DNA of 64,000 nucleotides, from positions 434,001-498,000 of the forward strand of contig NZ_JAAOYO010000003.1 in NCBI RefSeq assembly GCF_011759505.1, given 5' to 3'. Positions within the stretch are counted from its first letter, which is position 1. Every line of letters begins with the position of its first letter. The position numbers and the translations under genes were made by a program. The DNA is from Curtobacterium salicis. GTDB taxonomy: Bacteria > Actinomycetota > Actinomycetes > Actinomycetales > Microbacteriaceae. Positions 8,727 to 16,690 of this stretch are shown piece by piece. A model generated the notes under the pieces. It saw only the letters and a list, made by a program, of their open reading frames with translations. It did not search any database and was not told the DNA's origin.

Positions 8727-10097
8727 ATGCCCGACACATCCCGTCCCACCGAGCCGTCCGTCCCGTCCGACGCCCGCACGGGCGGTGCCCGCGCGTCCGG
8801 TGCCCGCGCGTCTGGTGCGCTGAGCCGTCGCGGCGTCGTCCTCGGCGGTGCTGCCGCCGTCGCGGCCGCAGCCGTCGCCCTCGGCGCCCCGGGCGTCGCC
8901 TCGGCCAGCCCGGGAGGCGCGGCGACCGTCACGAGCGCCGGCCGCCGCCCCGGCGCTCCCACGCTGTCCCGCACGCGCTCCCGGGACCTGGCGTACGAGT
9001 ACCTGGACCTGCGGATGGACGAGTACGGCAGCGGGAGCGCGCTCCGGCTGCCGCGGAGCTACTCCGGCGGGTACTTCGCGTCCCTGCCGACGGAGTTCGT
9101 GTCCTCGTTCGCGTACGACGACGCCCTGATGGTCCTGGCGTGGCTCGGCCGCGGTCGTCGGGATGACGTGCAGCGGGCGACGGTCCTCGGTGACGCGCTG
9201 CTGTCCCTGCAGGCGGCGGACCCGATCGGGGACGGGCGGACCCGCGCCTCGTACCAGCCGGACACGTTCCCGGTCGCGACCCCGCCGCGGCCGATCGACA
9301 TCGGCTCCCCGGCGGCGTACACGGGCAACCAGTCCTGGGTGGGGATGGCGTTCTGCCGGCTCTACGCGGTGACACGGCAGCGACGGTTCCTGGACGGCGC
9401 CCTCCGCCTCGGCACGTGGATCGAGGAGCACGCCCGCGACGACGTCCGTCAGCCGGCCGGGTACACCGGTGGGCGGAACGCCGACGACCAGCCGATCACG
9501 TACAAGTCCACCGAGCACAACATCGACGTGACCGCGTTCTTCACCCAGCTCGCGCAGCTCACCCACGACCGGGCGTGGAAGCGACGGGCGGCCCTGGCGG
9601 AGTCGTTCGTCCGGGCCATGCAGGACCGGACGGACGGGCACCTGTGGACCGGCACCGACCCGGACGGCGTGACGATCAACCGGGTGCCGATCCCCGAGGA
9701 CGTGCAGGTCTGGGCGTACCTGGCAACGCTCGACCGGCGGTACTCGGCGTCGGTGACGTGGGTCCTCGACACCCTCATCGCGCACGACGGTCCGTACACC
9801 GGTCCGTCGTTCTCGGACACCGACACCAGCAAGGTCTGGTTCGAGGGCTCCGGGCAGCTGGCGCTCGCCCTGGAGGCCCGTGGTGCACGCGGTGACCGGG
9901 CACGGGCCTCGTCGGTCCTGGACAGCGTGCAGCTCGCGCAGCGGACGCAGCCGGACGGCGACGGGAAGGGGATCGTGTCGGCGTCCTCGGACGGGCTCGA
10001 CACCGGGTTCGGCGACCTCTACTACGCGAGCCTGCACACGGGTGCGACCGCGTGGTACCTGCTGGCGGTGACCCGGACGAACCCGTTCCGCCTCTGA
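8727..10097 (+). CDS. Tat-exported six-hairpin glycosidase-like protein
   Basis: A 456-residue protein with a twin-arginine signal: SRRGVVLGGAAAVAAAAVAL at about residues 33-52, then ASA. The mature part has repeated helix-hairpin segments, for example AYDDALMVLAWLGRGRRDDV, VGMAFCRLYAVTRQRRFLDG and EHNIDVTAFFTQLAQLTHDR. They suggest an alpha/alpha-toroid fold as in unsaturated-glucuronyl, endoglucanase or cellobiose-phosphorylase-like enzymes. Acidic residues in AYDDAL and EHNIDV are candidate catalytic groups. It follows the sugar kinase by 150 bases on the same strand, consistent with external glycan breakdown feeding the importer. Family and substrate are unassigned. Confidence 0.6.
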   Translation: MPDTSRPTEPSVPSDARTGGARASGARASGALSRRGVVLGGAAAVAAAAVALGAPGVASASPGGAATVTSAGRRPGAPTLSRTRSRDLAYEYLDLRMDEYGSGSALRLPRSYSGGYFASLPTEFVSSFAYDDALMVLAWLGRGRRDDVQRATVLGDALLSLQAADPIGDGRTRASYQPDTFPVATPPRPIDIGSPAAYTGNQSWVGMAFCRLYAVTRQRRFLDGALRLGTWIEEHARDDVRQPAGYTGGRNADDQPITYKSTEHNIDVTAFFTQLAQLTHDRAWKRRAALAESFVRAMQDRTDGHLWTGTDPDGVTINRVPIPEDVQVWAYLATLDRRYSASVTWVLDTLIAHDGPYTGPSFSDTDTSKVWFEGSGQLALALEARGARGDRARASSVLDSVQLAQRTQPDGDGKGIVSASSDGLDTGFGDLYYASLHTGATAWYLLAVTRTNPFRL

Positions 10098-10175
10098 CCC
10101 GGCGGGTCGGTCGGTTCGGGAACACGCCGAGGCCCGCGCGTGTTCAGACCACCACCTCGACGAAAGGAGTCCGCC

Positions 10176-10301
10176 GTGATCGACGACGACCGCACCCCAG
10201 GCCAGCGCACCGACGTGGCCCAGCACCCGCAGTTCCGCCTGCAGGACGACGAACCGACGGGCTTCGGCCGCTGGCTCGGACTCATCAACGCCGGAGACTG
10301 A
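10176..10301 (+). CDS. Small acidic protein, unknown
   Basis: A 41-codon frame starting GTG, with a perfect AAAGGAG ribosome binding site seven bases upstream. It encodes an Asp-rich start (IDDDRTPGQRTD), a polar middle (QHPQFRLQDDEPT) and an amphipathic tail (GFGRWLGLINAGD). High GC at third positions and the strong binding site support translation. It follows the glycosidase-like gene by 78 bases and is closed by the hairpin at 10328. No family is recognised. Confidence 0.5.
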   Translation: MIDDDRTPGQRTDVAQHPQFRLQDDEPTGFGRWLGLINAGD

Positions 10302-10327
10302 CCCCTCCGGGCACGACCAGCAGACAG

Positions 10328-10374
10328 ACAGGAGGCCCGGCGCCGGTCCACGAGACCGGTGCCGGGCCTCCTGT
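10328..10374. terminator. Hairpin terminator, GGAGGC family
   Basis: Arms of about 20 bases (CAGGAGGCCCGGCGCCGGTC with a single G-T mismatch) around a short loop, immediately after the small gene at 10176. The core is one base away from the ACGGGAGGC core of the other hairpins. Confidence 0.75.
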
Positions 10375-10426
10375 GCGTTGTCCCGGCGACCGGCGGCACG
10401 TCCACGCACGCGGGTACGGTCGGAGC

Positions 10427-10954
10427 GTGCACGGGATCGGTGAGGTCGACGAGGCCGGGCGGCTGCGGCTGCTCGGCAGCGCGGCGGCGGGCGCGGGCTT
10501 CGCGCTCGTGTTCACCATGCTCGTCCTGTCCTCGTTCCGGACCGCGACCCCGCAGGTGCTCGTCTCCGTCGGACTCCCCGCGGCCCTCGTCGGCGCGGCG
10601 GTCGCCGGCTGGTTGCAGCTCCGGTCGTGGCGCACCGACGGCGGCTACGAGGCCGTCGTGATGGCCGAACGGTGGGTGAGCGAACGGCACGTGCCGTCCG
10701 GGGTCCCCGCCGAGATCTGGGTCCCGCGACTGCAGGCCCAGGCCGACCAGCAGACCGCCGGGTGGGGCAAGATCGTGCTCGCCGTGTTCTGGAGCGCGAT
10801 GACGTGGTCGATGCGCGACCAGCACGGCACCGTGATCACGCTGCTGCTGCTCGGGCTGTGGGCCGGCCTCGCGCTGTGGAGTGCGCTGTGGGTGATCCCG
10901 CGCTCGCGGGTCGCCAGGGACATGCTGCGGCAGGGCGTCGTCGTCCGCGACTGA
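10427..10954 (+). CDS. Hypothetical four-helix membrane protein
   Basis: A 175-residue protein starting at a GTG (HGIGEVDEAGRLRLLGSAAA). Two hydrophobic segments lie near residues 15-35 and 42-62. A soluble stretch with QAQADQQTAGWGK follows, then another pair at about 112-150 before a basic tail. The layout suggests four helices with a short cytoplasmic middle. It does not match a family I can name. It converges on the antiporter gene with only four bases between the stops. Confidence 0.55.
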   Translation: MHGIGEVDEAGRLRLLGSAAAGAGFALVFTMLVLSSFRTATPQVLVSVGLPAALVGAAVAGWLQLRSWRTDGGYEAVVMAERWVSERHVPSGVPAEIWVPRLQAQADQQTAGWGKIVLAVFWSAMTWSMRDQHGTVITLLLLGLWAGLALWSALWVIPRSRVARDMLRQGVVVRD

Positions 10955-10958
10955 GTCG

Positions 10959-12656
10959 TCAGGTGCCCGGACCGCCGCGCAGTTCGAGGGCGATCTGTTC
11001 GGCATCGAGGTTCCGGAGCACGGACGCGAGCACCTCGGCGTCGAACGTGCCGTCGTCGCGTGCGTCGAGCAACGCCGTCCGCTGTGCCCGCAGGACGGCG
11101 AGGCGACGGGCCTTCTCGCGACCGAGCCAGGCACGGAGCTCCGTCGGGTCGGCAGCTGCCAGTTCCGCCCGCGTCACGGTGGACTCCCCCGACGTCGGCA
11201 CCGTGTCGGACGCCGTCCGCAGCAGGTCGAGGAGACGACGCCGTTCACCCTCGTCCTCCTCCGTGGTGTCGCCTGGCTGTGGGCTGATCCGGCGCATCAG
11301 CGGACCGATCGTCAGGCCCTGCAGCACCAGGGACAGCAGGGCGACCGCGAACGCGACGAAGACCAGGAGCGCCCGCTGCGGGGTCCCCTCCGGCAGGGTC
11401 TGCGCGGCTGCGACGGTCACCGCACCGCGCATCCCCGCCCACACGACGGCGGTGCCGTCGCGCCAGCCGAGGGGTGCCTTCCGGAAGTAGGCGATGTCCC
11501 CGAGCGCCTGCCGCACCCGGCTGCCGAACCGCTCGACGTCGCGCGCGGTCGGGATGCGTCGCCCGCGCCGGTGCTCCTGGACGGCGGCGCGGGCAGCCTC
11601 CGGGTCGTCCAGCTTCGACCGCATCGACTCGACCCGGGCCTGCATGCCCGCACTCCGCCGAGCGCTCGCGCGCAGTGAGCGGAGCAACGGGACGACGTAC
11701 GCCGCTCGGACCGCCAACGTCACGACGAGGGCACCGAGCGCGATGAGGAGTGCCGACCACACCCCGGTGTGTTCGCGCTCGACAGCACCCACGATCGACG
11801 CCAGCTGCAGCCCCATCACGAGGAACACCCCGCCCTCGAGGACGAACTCCACCGTGCTCCAGTTCTGCGCGTCGGAGAGACGGTGGTCGGGCGGCAGCAC
11901 CCGGGGGGCGCGGACACCCGTCACGAGACCGGCGACGACCGCGGCGACGAGACCGGAGGCTCCGAAGTGCTCCGCCGGGATCGAGGCCACGAACGGGACG
12001 GCGAACGAGATCGCGGTGTTCACCGGGGCACTCGTGACGCGTGCACGGACCGCGAGGTTGAGGAGCCCCACGGCCCCGCCGATGACCACGGCCACCACCA
12101 CGGCGAAGGCGAAGTCGCCCACCGCTCCCCAGAACGAGAACGCAGCCGCCGCCGCCGCCGCGATCGCCGTCCGCAGCAGGACGAGCGCCGTCGCGTCGTT
12201 GAGCAGCGACTCCCCGTCGAGGATCGCGATGACCCGGCGGGACACCGACGTCTGCTTGACGATCGACGTCGCGACGGCATCGGTCGGGCTCACGATCGCC
12301 CCGAGCGCGATCCCCCAGGCCAGCCCGAGGCCCGGGACTGCCCAGGCGAAGAACAGCCCGAGCACGACCGACGTCGCGACGACCAGCACCACGGACAACC
12401 CGCTGATGGCGGTGAACTCCCGCCGGAAGTCCATCGCCGGCATCGACACCGCCGACGAGTAGAGCAGCGGTGGCAGCACCCCGACGAGGATCCACTCCGG
12501 GTCGATCTCCACGTGCGGGATCCAGGGCACCAGGCTCGCGACGATGCCGACGACGACGAGGACGAGCGGTGCGGCGATGCCCAGCCGTGGTCCGAGCACC
12601 GCCGCCGCCGCGATCACGAGCAGCGCGACGACACCGACGACGAGGATCTCGATCAC
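10959..12656 (-). CDS. Na+/H+ antiporter, CPA1 family
   Basis: A 565-residue transporter. About twelve hydrophobic segments fill the first 400 residues; a charged cytoplasmic tail rich in Arg, Glu and Ala follows. Two CPA1 signatures are visible: SPTDAVATSIVKQTSVS, with the ion-binding Asp region, and DGESLLNDATALVLLRTA. It should exchange Na+ or K+ for H+ at the plasma membrane for pH and salt balance. The frame stays open for 13 more codons to an ATG; the GTG at 12656 directly precedes the first helix and is preferred, though its ribosome binding site is weak. Confidence 0.85.
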   Translation of the reverse strand: MIEILVVGVVALLVIAAAAVLGPRLGIAAPLVLVVVGIVASLVPWIPHVEIDPEWILVGVLPPLLYSSAVSMPAMDFRREFTAISGLSVVLVVATSVVLGLFFAWAVPGLGLAWGIALGAIVSPTDAVATSIVKQTSVSRRVIAILDGESLLNDATALVLLRTAIAAAAAAAFSFWGAVGDFAFAVVVAVVIGGAVGLLNLAVRARVTSAPVNTAISFAVPFVASIPAEHFGASGLVAAVVAGLVTGVRAPRVLPPDHRLSDAQNWSTVEFVLEGGVFLVMGLQLASIVGAVEREHTGVWSALLIALGALVVTLAVRAAYVVPLLRSLRASARRSAGMQARVESMRSKLDDPEAARAAVQEHRRGRRIPTARDVERFGSRVRQALGDIAYFRKAPLGWRDGTAVVWAGMRGAVTVAAAQTLPEGTPQRALLVFVAFAVALLSLVLQGLTIGPLMRRISPQPGDTTEEDEGERRRLLDLLRTASDTVPTSGESTVTRAELAAADPTELRAWLGREKARRLAVLRAQRTALLDARDDGTFDAEVLASVLRNLDAEQIALELRGGPGT

Positions 12657-12710
12657 GTGCCCCAGCGTGGCATCCCGGGGCGCTGGGGGCCACACCGGGA
12701 TCCGGCGGAC

Positions 12711-13289
12711 TCAGCCGAGCGCCGCCGTCGCGGTCCGGAGCTCCTGCAGGACCTGGAGCGCGTGCCGGGCGAGTCCGTCGTCGTCGCTCCGTTCGCCCTC
12801 CGACCAGCGCGCGTAGCCCTGCTTGAACGCCAGGACCCCCATCTCGCTGGCCAGGTGCGCGGTCGTCTCGGGCACCCCGCGCTCGAGCAGCGCGGCCGTC
12901 ATCGCCGCGGCCATGCCGACGCTCTTCAACGCATCGCGTTCCTGCAGCTCCGTGCTCGCTGCGACGGCGGCCTTGAGGCGCGGTCCGAGTTCGCGGTTCC
13001 GGGGACCCATCTCGCCGGAGGCGCGTTCGAGTCCGGCGGCGACGGCCTCCAGCGGGCTGGCATCGGCGGGCGCTTCGGTGATGCCCTCGGCGAGCAGGCG
13101 GCTGAGGGTCTCCTGCCCGGCGACGAGGAGCTCGCGCTTGTCGGGGAAGTGCCGGAAGAACGTGCTCTTCGTGACGCCAGCACGCTCGGCGATCTCGGTC
13201 ACGGTCGTCGCGTCGTAGCCCTGCTCGGTGAACAGGTCGACGGCGGCGATCACGAGTCGTTCCCGTGCTCCTGGTTCCCATCGCGCCAT
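12711..13289 (-). CDS. TetR-family repressor
   Basis: A 192-residue regulator. The N-terminal HTH is intact: RLVIAAVDLFTEQGYDATTV, then RAGVTKSTFFRHFPDK at about residues 30-50. A variable ligand domain follows. It is divergent from an NAD-dependent epimerase-type gene, and a perfect 22-bp palindrome sits between the two starts. This indicates autoregulation plus control of the neighbour. The inducer is unknown. Confidence 0.9.
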   Translation of the reverse strand: MARWEPGARERLVIAAVDLFTEQGYDATTVTEIAERAGVTKSTFFRHFPDKRELLVAGQETLSRLLAEGITEAPADASPLEAVAAGLERASGEMGPRNRELGPRLKAAVAASTELQERDALKSVGMAAAMTAALLERGVPETTAHLASEMGVLAFKQGYARWSEGERSDDDGLARHALQVLQELRTATAALG

Positions 13290-13303
13290 GGTCCGATCCT
13301 AGT

Positions 13304-13325
13304 CGATGGGACAATTGTCCCATCG
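13304..13325. promoter_or_regulatory. Perfect 22-bp palindrome, TetR operator
   Basis: Reading CGATGGGACAA and its exact complement, the site is completely symmetric. It lies 15 bases from the TetR start and 53 bases before the SDR start. Position and symmetry make it the likely operator of the adjacent TetR. Confidence 0.75.
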
Positions 13326-13377
13326 TAGGTCTACAGTGACGGTACACAAGTCCCGTCACTCGACTTCAGGAGTCCCC

Positions 13378-14259
13378 ATGCACGTCTTCGTCACCGGCGG
13401 CACCGGCACGATCGGCACCGCCGTCGTCGCCGAGCTGCTCACCCACGGCCACACCGTCCTCGGGCTCGCCCGGTCCGACGCCTCCGCCGCCGCCCTCACG
13501 GCCGCCGGCGCGGAACCGCTGCGCGGTTCCCTCACCGACCTCGACGTCCTGCGTGACGGCGCCACCCGCGCCGACGGGGTCATCAGCCTCGCCTTCAGCC
13601 GCGACTACGGCAGCGCCGAGGCGCTCGAGCAGGGGCTGACCGAGGAACGCGACGCGATGGCGACCCTCGGGGCCGCGCTGATCGGCACCGACAAGCCACT
13701 CGTCACGGTCTCGGGCACCCCGTGGGTGACGGGACGTGCCTCGACCGAGGCCGACCCGCTGCCGACCGAGGGCCCGGTCGCAAGCCGCGCGATCGCCGTC
13801 GGCGACCTGCTCGCACTGTCGTCGCAGGGGGTCCGGACCTCGGCCGTCCGGATGCCCCGCACGGTCCACGAGGACGGGCAGGGTGGCTTCGCCGGACTGC
13901 TCACCGACGCCGCCAGGCGGTCCGGGATCGCCGGCTACCCCGGCGACGGCGAACAGCGTTGGCCCGCCGTGCACGCCCGCGACGCGGCTGCGCTCTTCCG
14001 GCTCGCGCTCGAGTCCGCACCCGGCGGCACCGCCTGGCACGCCGTTGCCGACGAGGGCGACCGGGTCGTCGACATCGCGACCGTCGTCGGGCGTCGCCTC
14101 GGCCTGCCGGTGCAGTCCGTTCCGGACGAGACGTTCGGCCCGTTCGGTCCGATCTTCGCGATGGACCAGCCGTCCTCCAGCGCGCACACCCGGCAGGCGC
14201 TCGGGTGGGAGCCGACGCACCCGTCCCTGCTCGAGGACCTCGAGGCGCTGCAGCCCTGA
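13378..14259 (+). CDS. NAD-dependent epimerase/reductase, extended SDR
   Basis: A 293-residue Rossmann protein beginning MHVFVTGGTGTIGTAVVAEL, with the TGGxGxIG dinucleotide loop. It has EERDAMATLGAAL and the SGTPWVTGR segment where the catalytic Ser/Thr usually lies. Such proteins are often annotated as NAD(P)H-binding or 3-beta-HSD-like reductases. A CAGGAG ribosome binding site precedes the ATG. The palindrome upstream suggests repression by the divergent TetR. The substrate is unknown. Confidence 0.85.
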   Translation: MHVFVTGGTGTIGTAVVAELLTHGHTVLGLARSDASAAALTAAGAEPLRGSLTDLDVLRDGATRADGVISLAFSRDYGSAEALEQGLTEERDAMATLGAALIGTDKPLVTVSGTPWVTGRASTEADPLPTEGPVASRAIAVGDLLALSSQGVRTSAVRMPRTVHEDGQGGFAGLLTDAARRSGIAGYPGDGEQRWPAVHARDAAALFRLALESAPGGTAWHAVADEGDRVVDIATVVGRRLGLPVQSVPDETFGPFGPIFAMDQPSSSAHTRQALGWEPTHPSLLEDLEALQP

Positions 14260-14278
14260 CCGACGCACCACGCGGCGG

Positions 14279-14315
14279 ACGGGAGGCGCCCCACCAGCTG
14301 GTGGGCGCCTCCCGT
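14279..14315. terminator. Hairpin terminator, ACGGGAGGC family
   Basis: Arms ACGGGAGGCGCC and GGCGCCTCCCGT extend through CCACCAG/CTGGTGG with one bulged C. The hairpin lies between the convergent SDR and small membrane protein genes. Confidence 0.8.
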
Positions 14316-14332
14316 GCGTGCCAGACAGGCGA

Positions 14333-14536
14333 TCAGTGCCGATCGCTACGGTTGCGGATGCGCAGGCGCGCAACGATGCCGACGTACATCCCGCTCAGCC
14401 CGGTGGCCACGCTCGAGGCCAGTACGCCGATCCAGTGGGCCGGGGTCCCAGCGGTCGCTGCGAAGCAGGCGGAGCCGCCGACGAGAGCGCCGATGGAGAC
14501 GATGATCGCGAACCGCAGGCTCGTGAGCGCTTTCAT
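14333..14536 (-). CDS. Small two-helix membrane protein
   Basis: A 67-residue protein. The ATG at 14536 follows an excellent AGGGAGGAGG ribosome binding site, so the longer upstream frame is rejected. Hydrophobic segments cover about residues 8-30 and 34-56, with a basic tail (RLRIRNRSDRH) expected on the cytoplasmic side. No family is recognised. It may be a small stress or envelope peptide. Confidence 0.6.
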   Translation of the reverse strand: MKALTSLRFAIIVSIGALVGGSACFAATAGTPAHWIGVLASSVATGLSGMYVGIVARLRIRNRSDRH

Positions 14537-14672
14537 CAGCCCTCCTCCCTGCACAGATCGCCAGGAGTGACGACAGTCCGGAACGTAGCGGAGGAGTACC
14601 ACGTTTCACCACGGTGGTACATCACCATGCTGGTCATCTGGTCACAGGGCCGGCCAGCGCCTCCCGTCCCAC

Positions 14673-15863
14673 TCAGCGCTCGACGAGCACCGGCAACTCG
14701 CGGTCGGTCTCGGCGACCTGCGTGAGCTTCGCCGCCAGCGGTCGGAGTGGCTTCGACGTCAGCACCTTGCCCATGACGCCACGGAGCGCGAGCGCCAGCC
14801 GGGACTGCGGGTAGGCGAACGCCTTCAGCCCGCGCGGGAGGTCCTGCACGTCGTCGACGAGCGGTCGCATCCACGACTCGTACGCGGCCAGGGCCGCCTC
14901 CTGGTCCTGCGTCGTGTCCGCCAGCTGCGCGGCCAGGACGTACCCGGCGGTGAGCGCGAGAGAGGCGCCACCACCGCCCATCGGCGTGACGCACCAGCCG
15001 GCGTCACCGGCCATCACCACGTGCCCGCGGTGCCAGGTCGACATCCGCACCTGCTGGAGCTGGTCGATGTAGACGTCTGGCGACGTGTCGAGGGCGTCGA
15101 GGATCCGCGGCGCCTCCCACCCGACCCCGTCGTACCGGCGTCGCACGGCGGCCAGCGTCTCCGCCCGGGTCAGCCCGATCACGTCGTCCCCGGGCGAGTA
15201 GGCGAGGATCGCACGGATGGTGCCGTACGGGTCGGGCCGGAGGTGGACCTGGCGCCCGCGGACGGCGTTGTGCCACCGCCAGCGGTCGTCGTCGCGGTCG
15301 GTCCGGGGGATGGTGCCGAAGACCATGGTGACGTCGAGGTCGCGCTGGTCGACGACGTCCTCGCCGAACACGGTCGCCCGGGTACGGGAGCGGACACCCT
15401 CGGCGATGACGAACAGGTCGGCACGGAGGCTCCGCCCGGCCTCGGTCGTGAGGGTGACACCGTCCGCGTCGTCGTCGACGGCCGACACGGCGTCGCCGTA
15501 CACGAACGTGACGCCGGACGGCAGGGCCTCGAGGACCGTCCGCGCGAGGTCGCCGCGGAGGATCTCGAGCTCCGCGGTCGCGCCGCCGGCCCCGTCGGAG
15601 GGCAGCTCGGTGGTGACGGCACCACGCTCGTCGACGAGGACCGTGCCCGTCTCGGTGGTGTTCCGTGCCTTGACGGCGTCGAAGAGGTCCATCCGGCGGA
15701 GGACGTCCCGTGCGACTCCGCGGACGTCGACGTTCTGTCCACCGTCCCGGAAGGCAGCGGCTCGTTCGATGACGGTCACGTCCCAGCCGGTCCGGCGGAG
15801 CCAGTAGGCGGTCGACAGGCCAGCGATACTGGCTCCTGAGACGACGGCAGTGCGGTGCTCCAT
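14673..15863 (-). CDS. FAD-dependent monooxygenase
   Basis: A 396-residue group A flavoprotein. The N-terminal FAD loop (AVVSGASIAGLSTAYWLRRT) ends in an acidic residue, VIERA. The GD motif is VVMAGDAGWCVTPMGGGGA near residue 290. The DG-type stretch is LFVIAEGVRSRTR. It should hydroxylate an aromatic or polyketide-like compound, or a drug such as a tetracycline, with NAD(P)H. The ATG at 15863 has an AGAGGAG ribosome binding site. The divergent MarR gene and a shared palindrome suggest substrate-inducible expression. Confidence 0.88.
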   Translation of the reverse strand: MEHRTAVVSGASIAGLSTAYWLRRTGWDVTVIERAAAFRDGGQNVDVRGVARDVLRRMDLFDAVKARNTTETGTVLVDERGAVTTELPSDGAGGATAELEILRGDLARTVLEALPSGVTFVYGDAVSAVDDDADGVTLTTEAGRSLRADLFVIAEGVRSRTRATVFGEDVVDQRDLDVTMVFGTIPRTDRDDDRWRWHNAVRGRQVHLRPDPYGTIRAILAYSPGDDVIGLTRAETLAAVRRRYDGVGWEAPRILDALDTSPDVYIDQLQQVRMSTWHRGHVVMAGDAGWCVTPMGGGGASLALTAGYVLAAQLADTTQDQEAALAAYESWMRPLVDDVQDLPRGLKAFAYPQSRLALALRGVMGKVLTSKPLRPLAAKLTQVAETDRELPVLVER

Positions 15864-15884
15864 GGTGCTCCTCTGATGGTTGAG

Positions 15885-15897
15885 CTTTACAGTAAAG
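15885..15897. promoter_or_regulatory. Short palindrome, likely MarR operator
   Basis: CTTTAC-A-GTAAAG is exactly symmetric and lies 22 bases from the monooxygenase start and 21 bases before the MarR start. It is the only obvious palindrome in the divergent gap. Confidence 0.55.
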
Positions 15898-15917
15898 ACA
15901 CTACACATTGAAGGAGC

Positions 15918-16412
15918 ATGATGACGAACGTGTTCGAGACGCAGTGGGATGCGCCCCAGGTCGAGGTGATGGAGGCGCTCCAGGCCTGGGCCGTGGCATC
16001 CGCCGAACTCAACCAGCAGATGTCGTCCTGGCTCGACCTGCCCACCACCGACGCGAACGCCCTCGGACAGGTGCTCTGGGCCGACTCGTCCGGAGATCCG
16101 CTCTCGCCCGCGCGGCTCGGTCAACGGATCGGGATGACCTCCGGCTCGGTCACCGTCCTGGTGGACCGCCTGGAGGCAGCCGGCCTCCTCGCACGCAGCC
16201 GTGAGCACAGTGACCGGCGCCGGGTGACCCTGCGGCCCACGCCAGTGGCACGGGAGCGCGCCGGGGCGTTCCTGGAGGAGTCGAGCGCGGAGATCGCCGC
16301 TGCGTTGCAGGGCTCGTCCGCCGCCGAGCTCGTGACCTCGACGGCGTTCCTCCGGAAGATGGTCGCGGCCGCCTCGGACGCCACGACGAGACTCCGGGCA
16401 GGACGCTCGTAG
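15918..16412 (+). CDS. MarR-family regulator
   Basis: A 164-residue winged-helix regulator. After a helical dimerisation segment, SPARLGQRIGMTSGSVTVLV (about residues 62-82) forms the HTH recognition helix. The wing HSDRRRVTLRPTP follows; the Asp-Arg-Arg signature is typical of MarR. Two adjacent ATG codons exist; GAAGGAG sits before the first. It probably represses the divergent FAD monooxygenase and responds to its substrate or a phenolic compound. Confidence 0.88.
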   Translation: MMTNVFETQWDAPQVEVMEALQAWAVASAELNQQMSSWLDLPTTDANALGQVLWADSSGDPLSPARLGQRIGMTSGSVTVLVDRLEAAGLLARSREHSDRRRVTLRPTPVARERAGAFLEESSAEIAAALQGSSAAELVTSTAFLRKMVAAASDATTRLRAGRS

Positions 16413-16620
16413 CCGGCACCTCGGCCCGGTCCGGTCCGGCCCGATCCGGCGCGTGCCGGCCACCGCGAGGCGGAGGGCCCGGATGACCGACACCACCAGC
16501 ACCGAGGACCAGGTCGCGGGCGGCTCGACGACGCGGAACCGGACTCGCGATCCGGGCAGTGGTCGCAGCTCCGGAAGCCGTGGGTGCGCCCGGCCCTGGT
16601 GGCGGGCCTACGCCACGAGA

Positions 16621-16664
16621 CGGACGGGAGGCCCGGTGCCAGCTGGCACCGGGCCTCCCGTCCG
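16621..16664. terminator. Perfect 44-bp hairpin, ACGGGAGGC family
   Basis: Completely symmetric: arms CGGACGGGAGGCCCGGTGCC and complement meet at AGCT. It lies 27 bases before the end of the beta-helix gene. The 200 bases before it, after the MarR stop, hold no supported gene. Confidence 0.85.
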
Positions 16665-16690
16665 TCAGGTGGTCGCGATCGCGACCGCCG

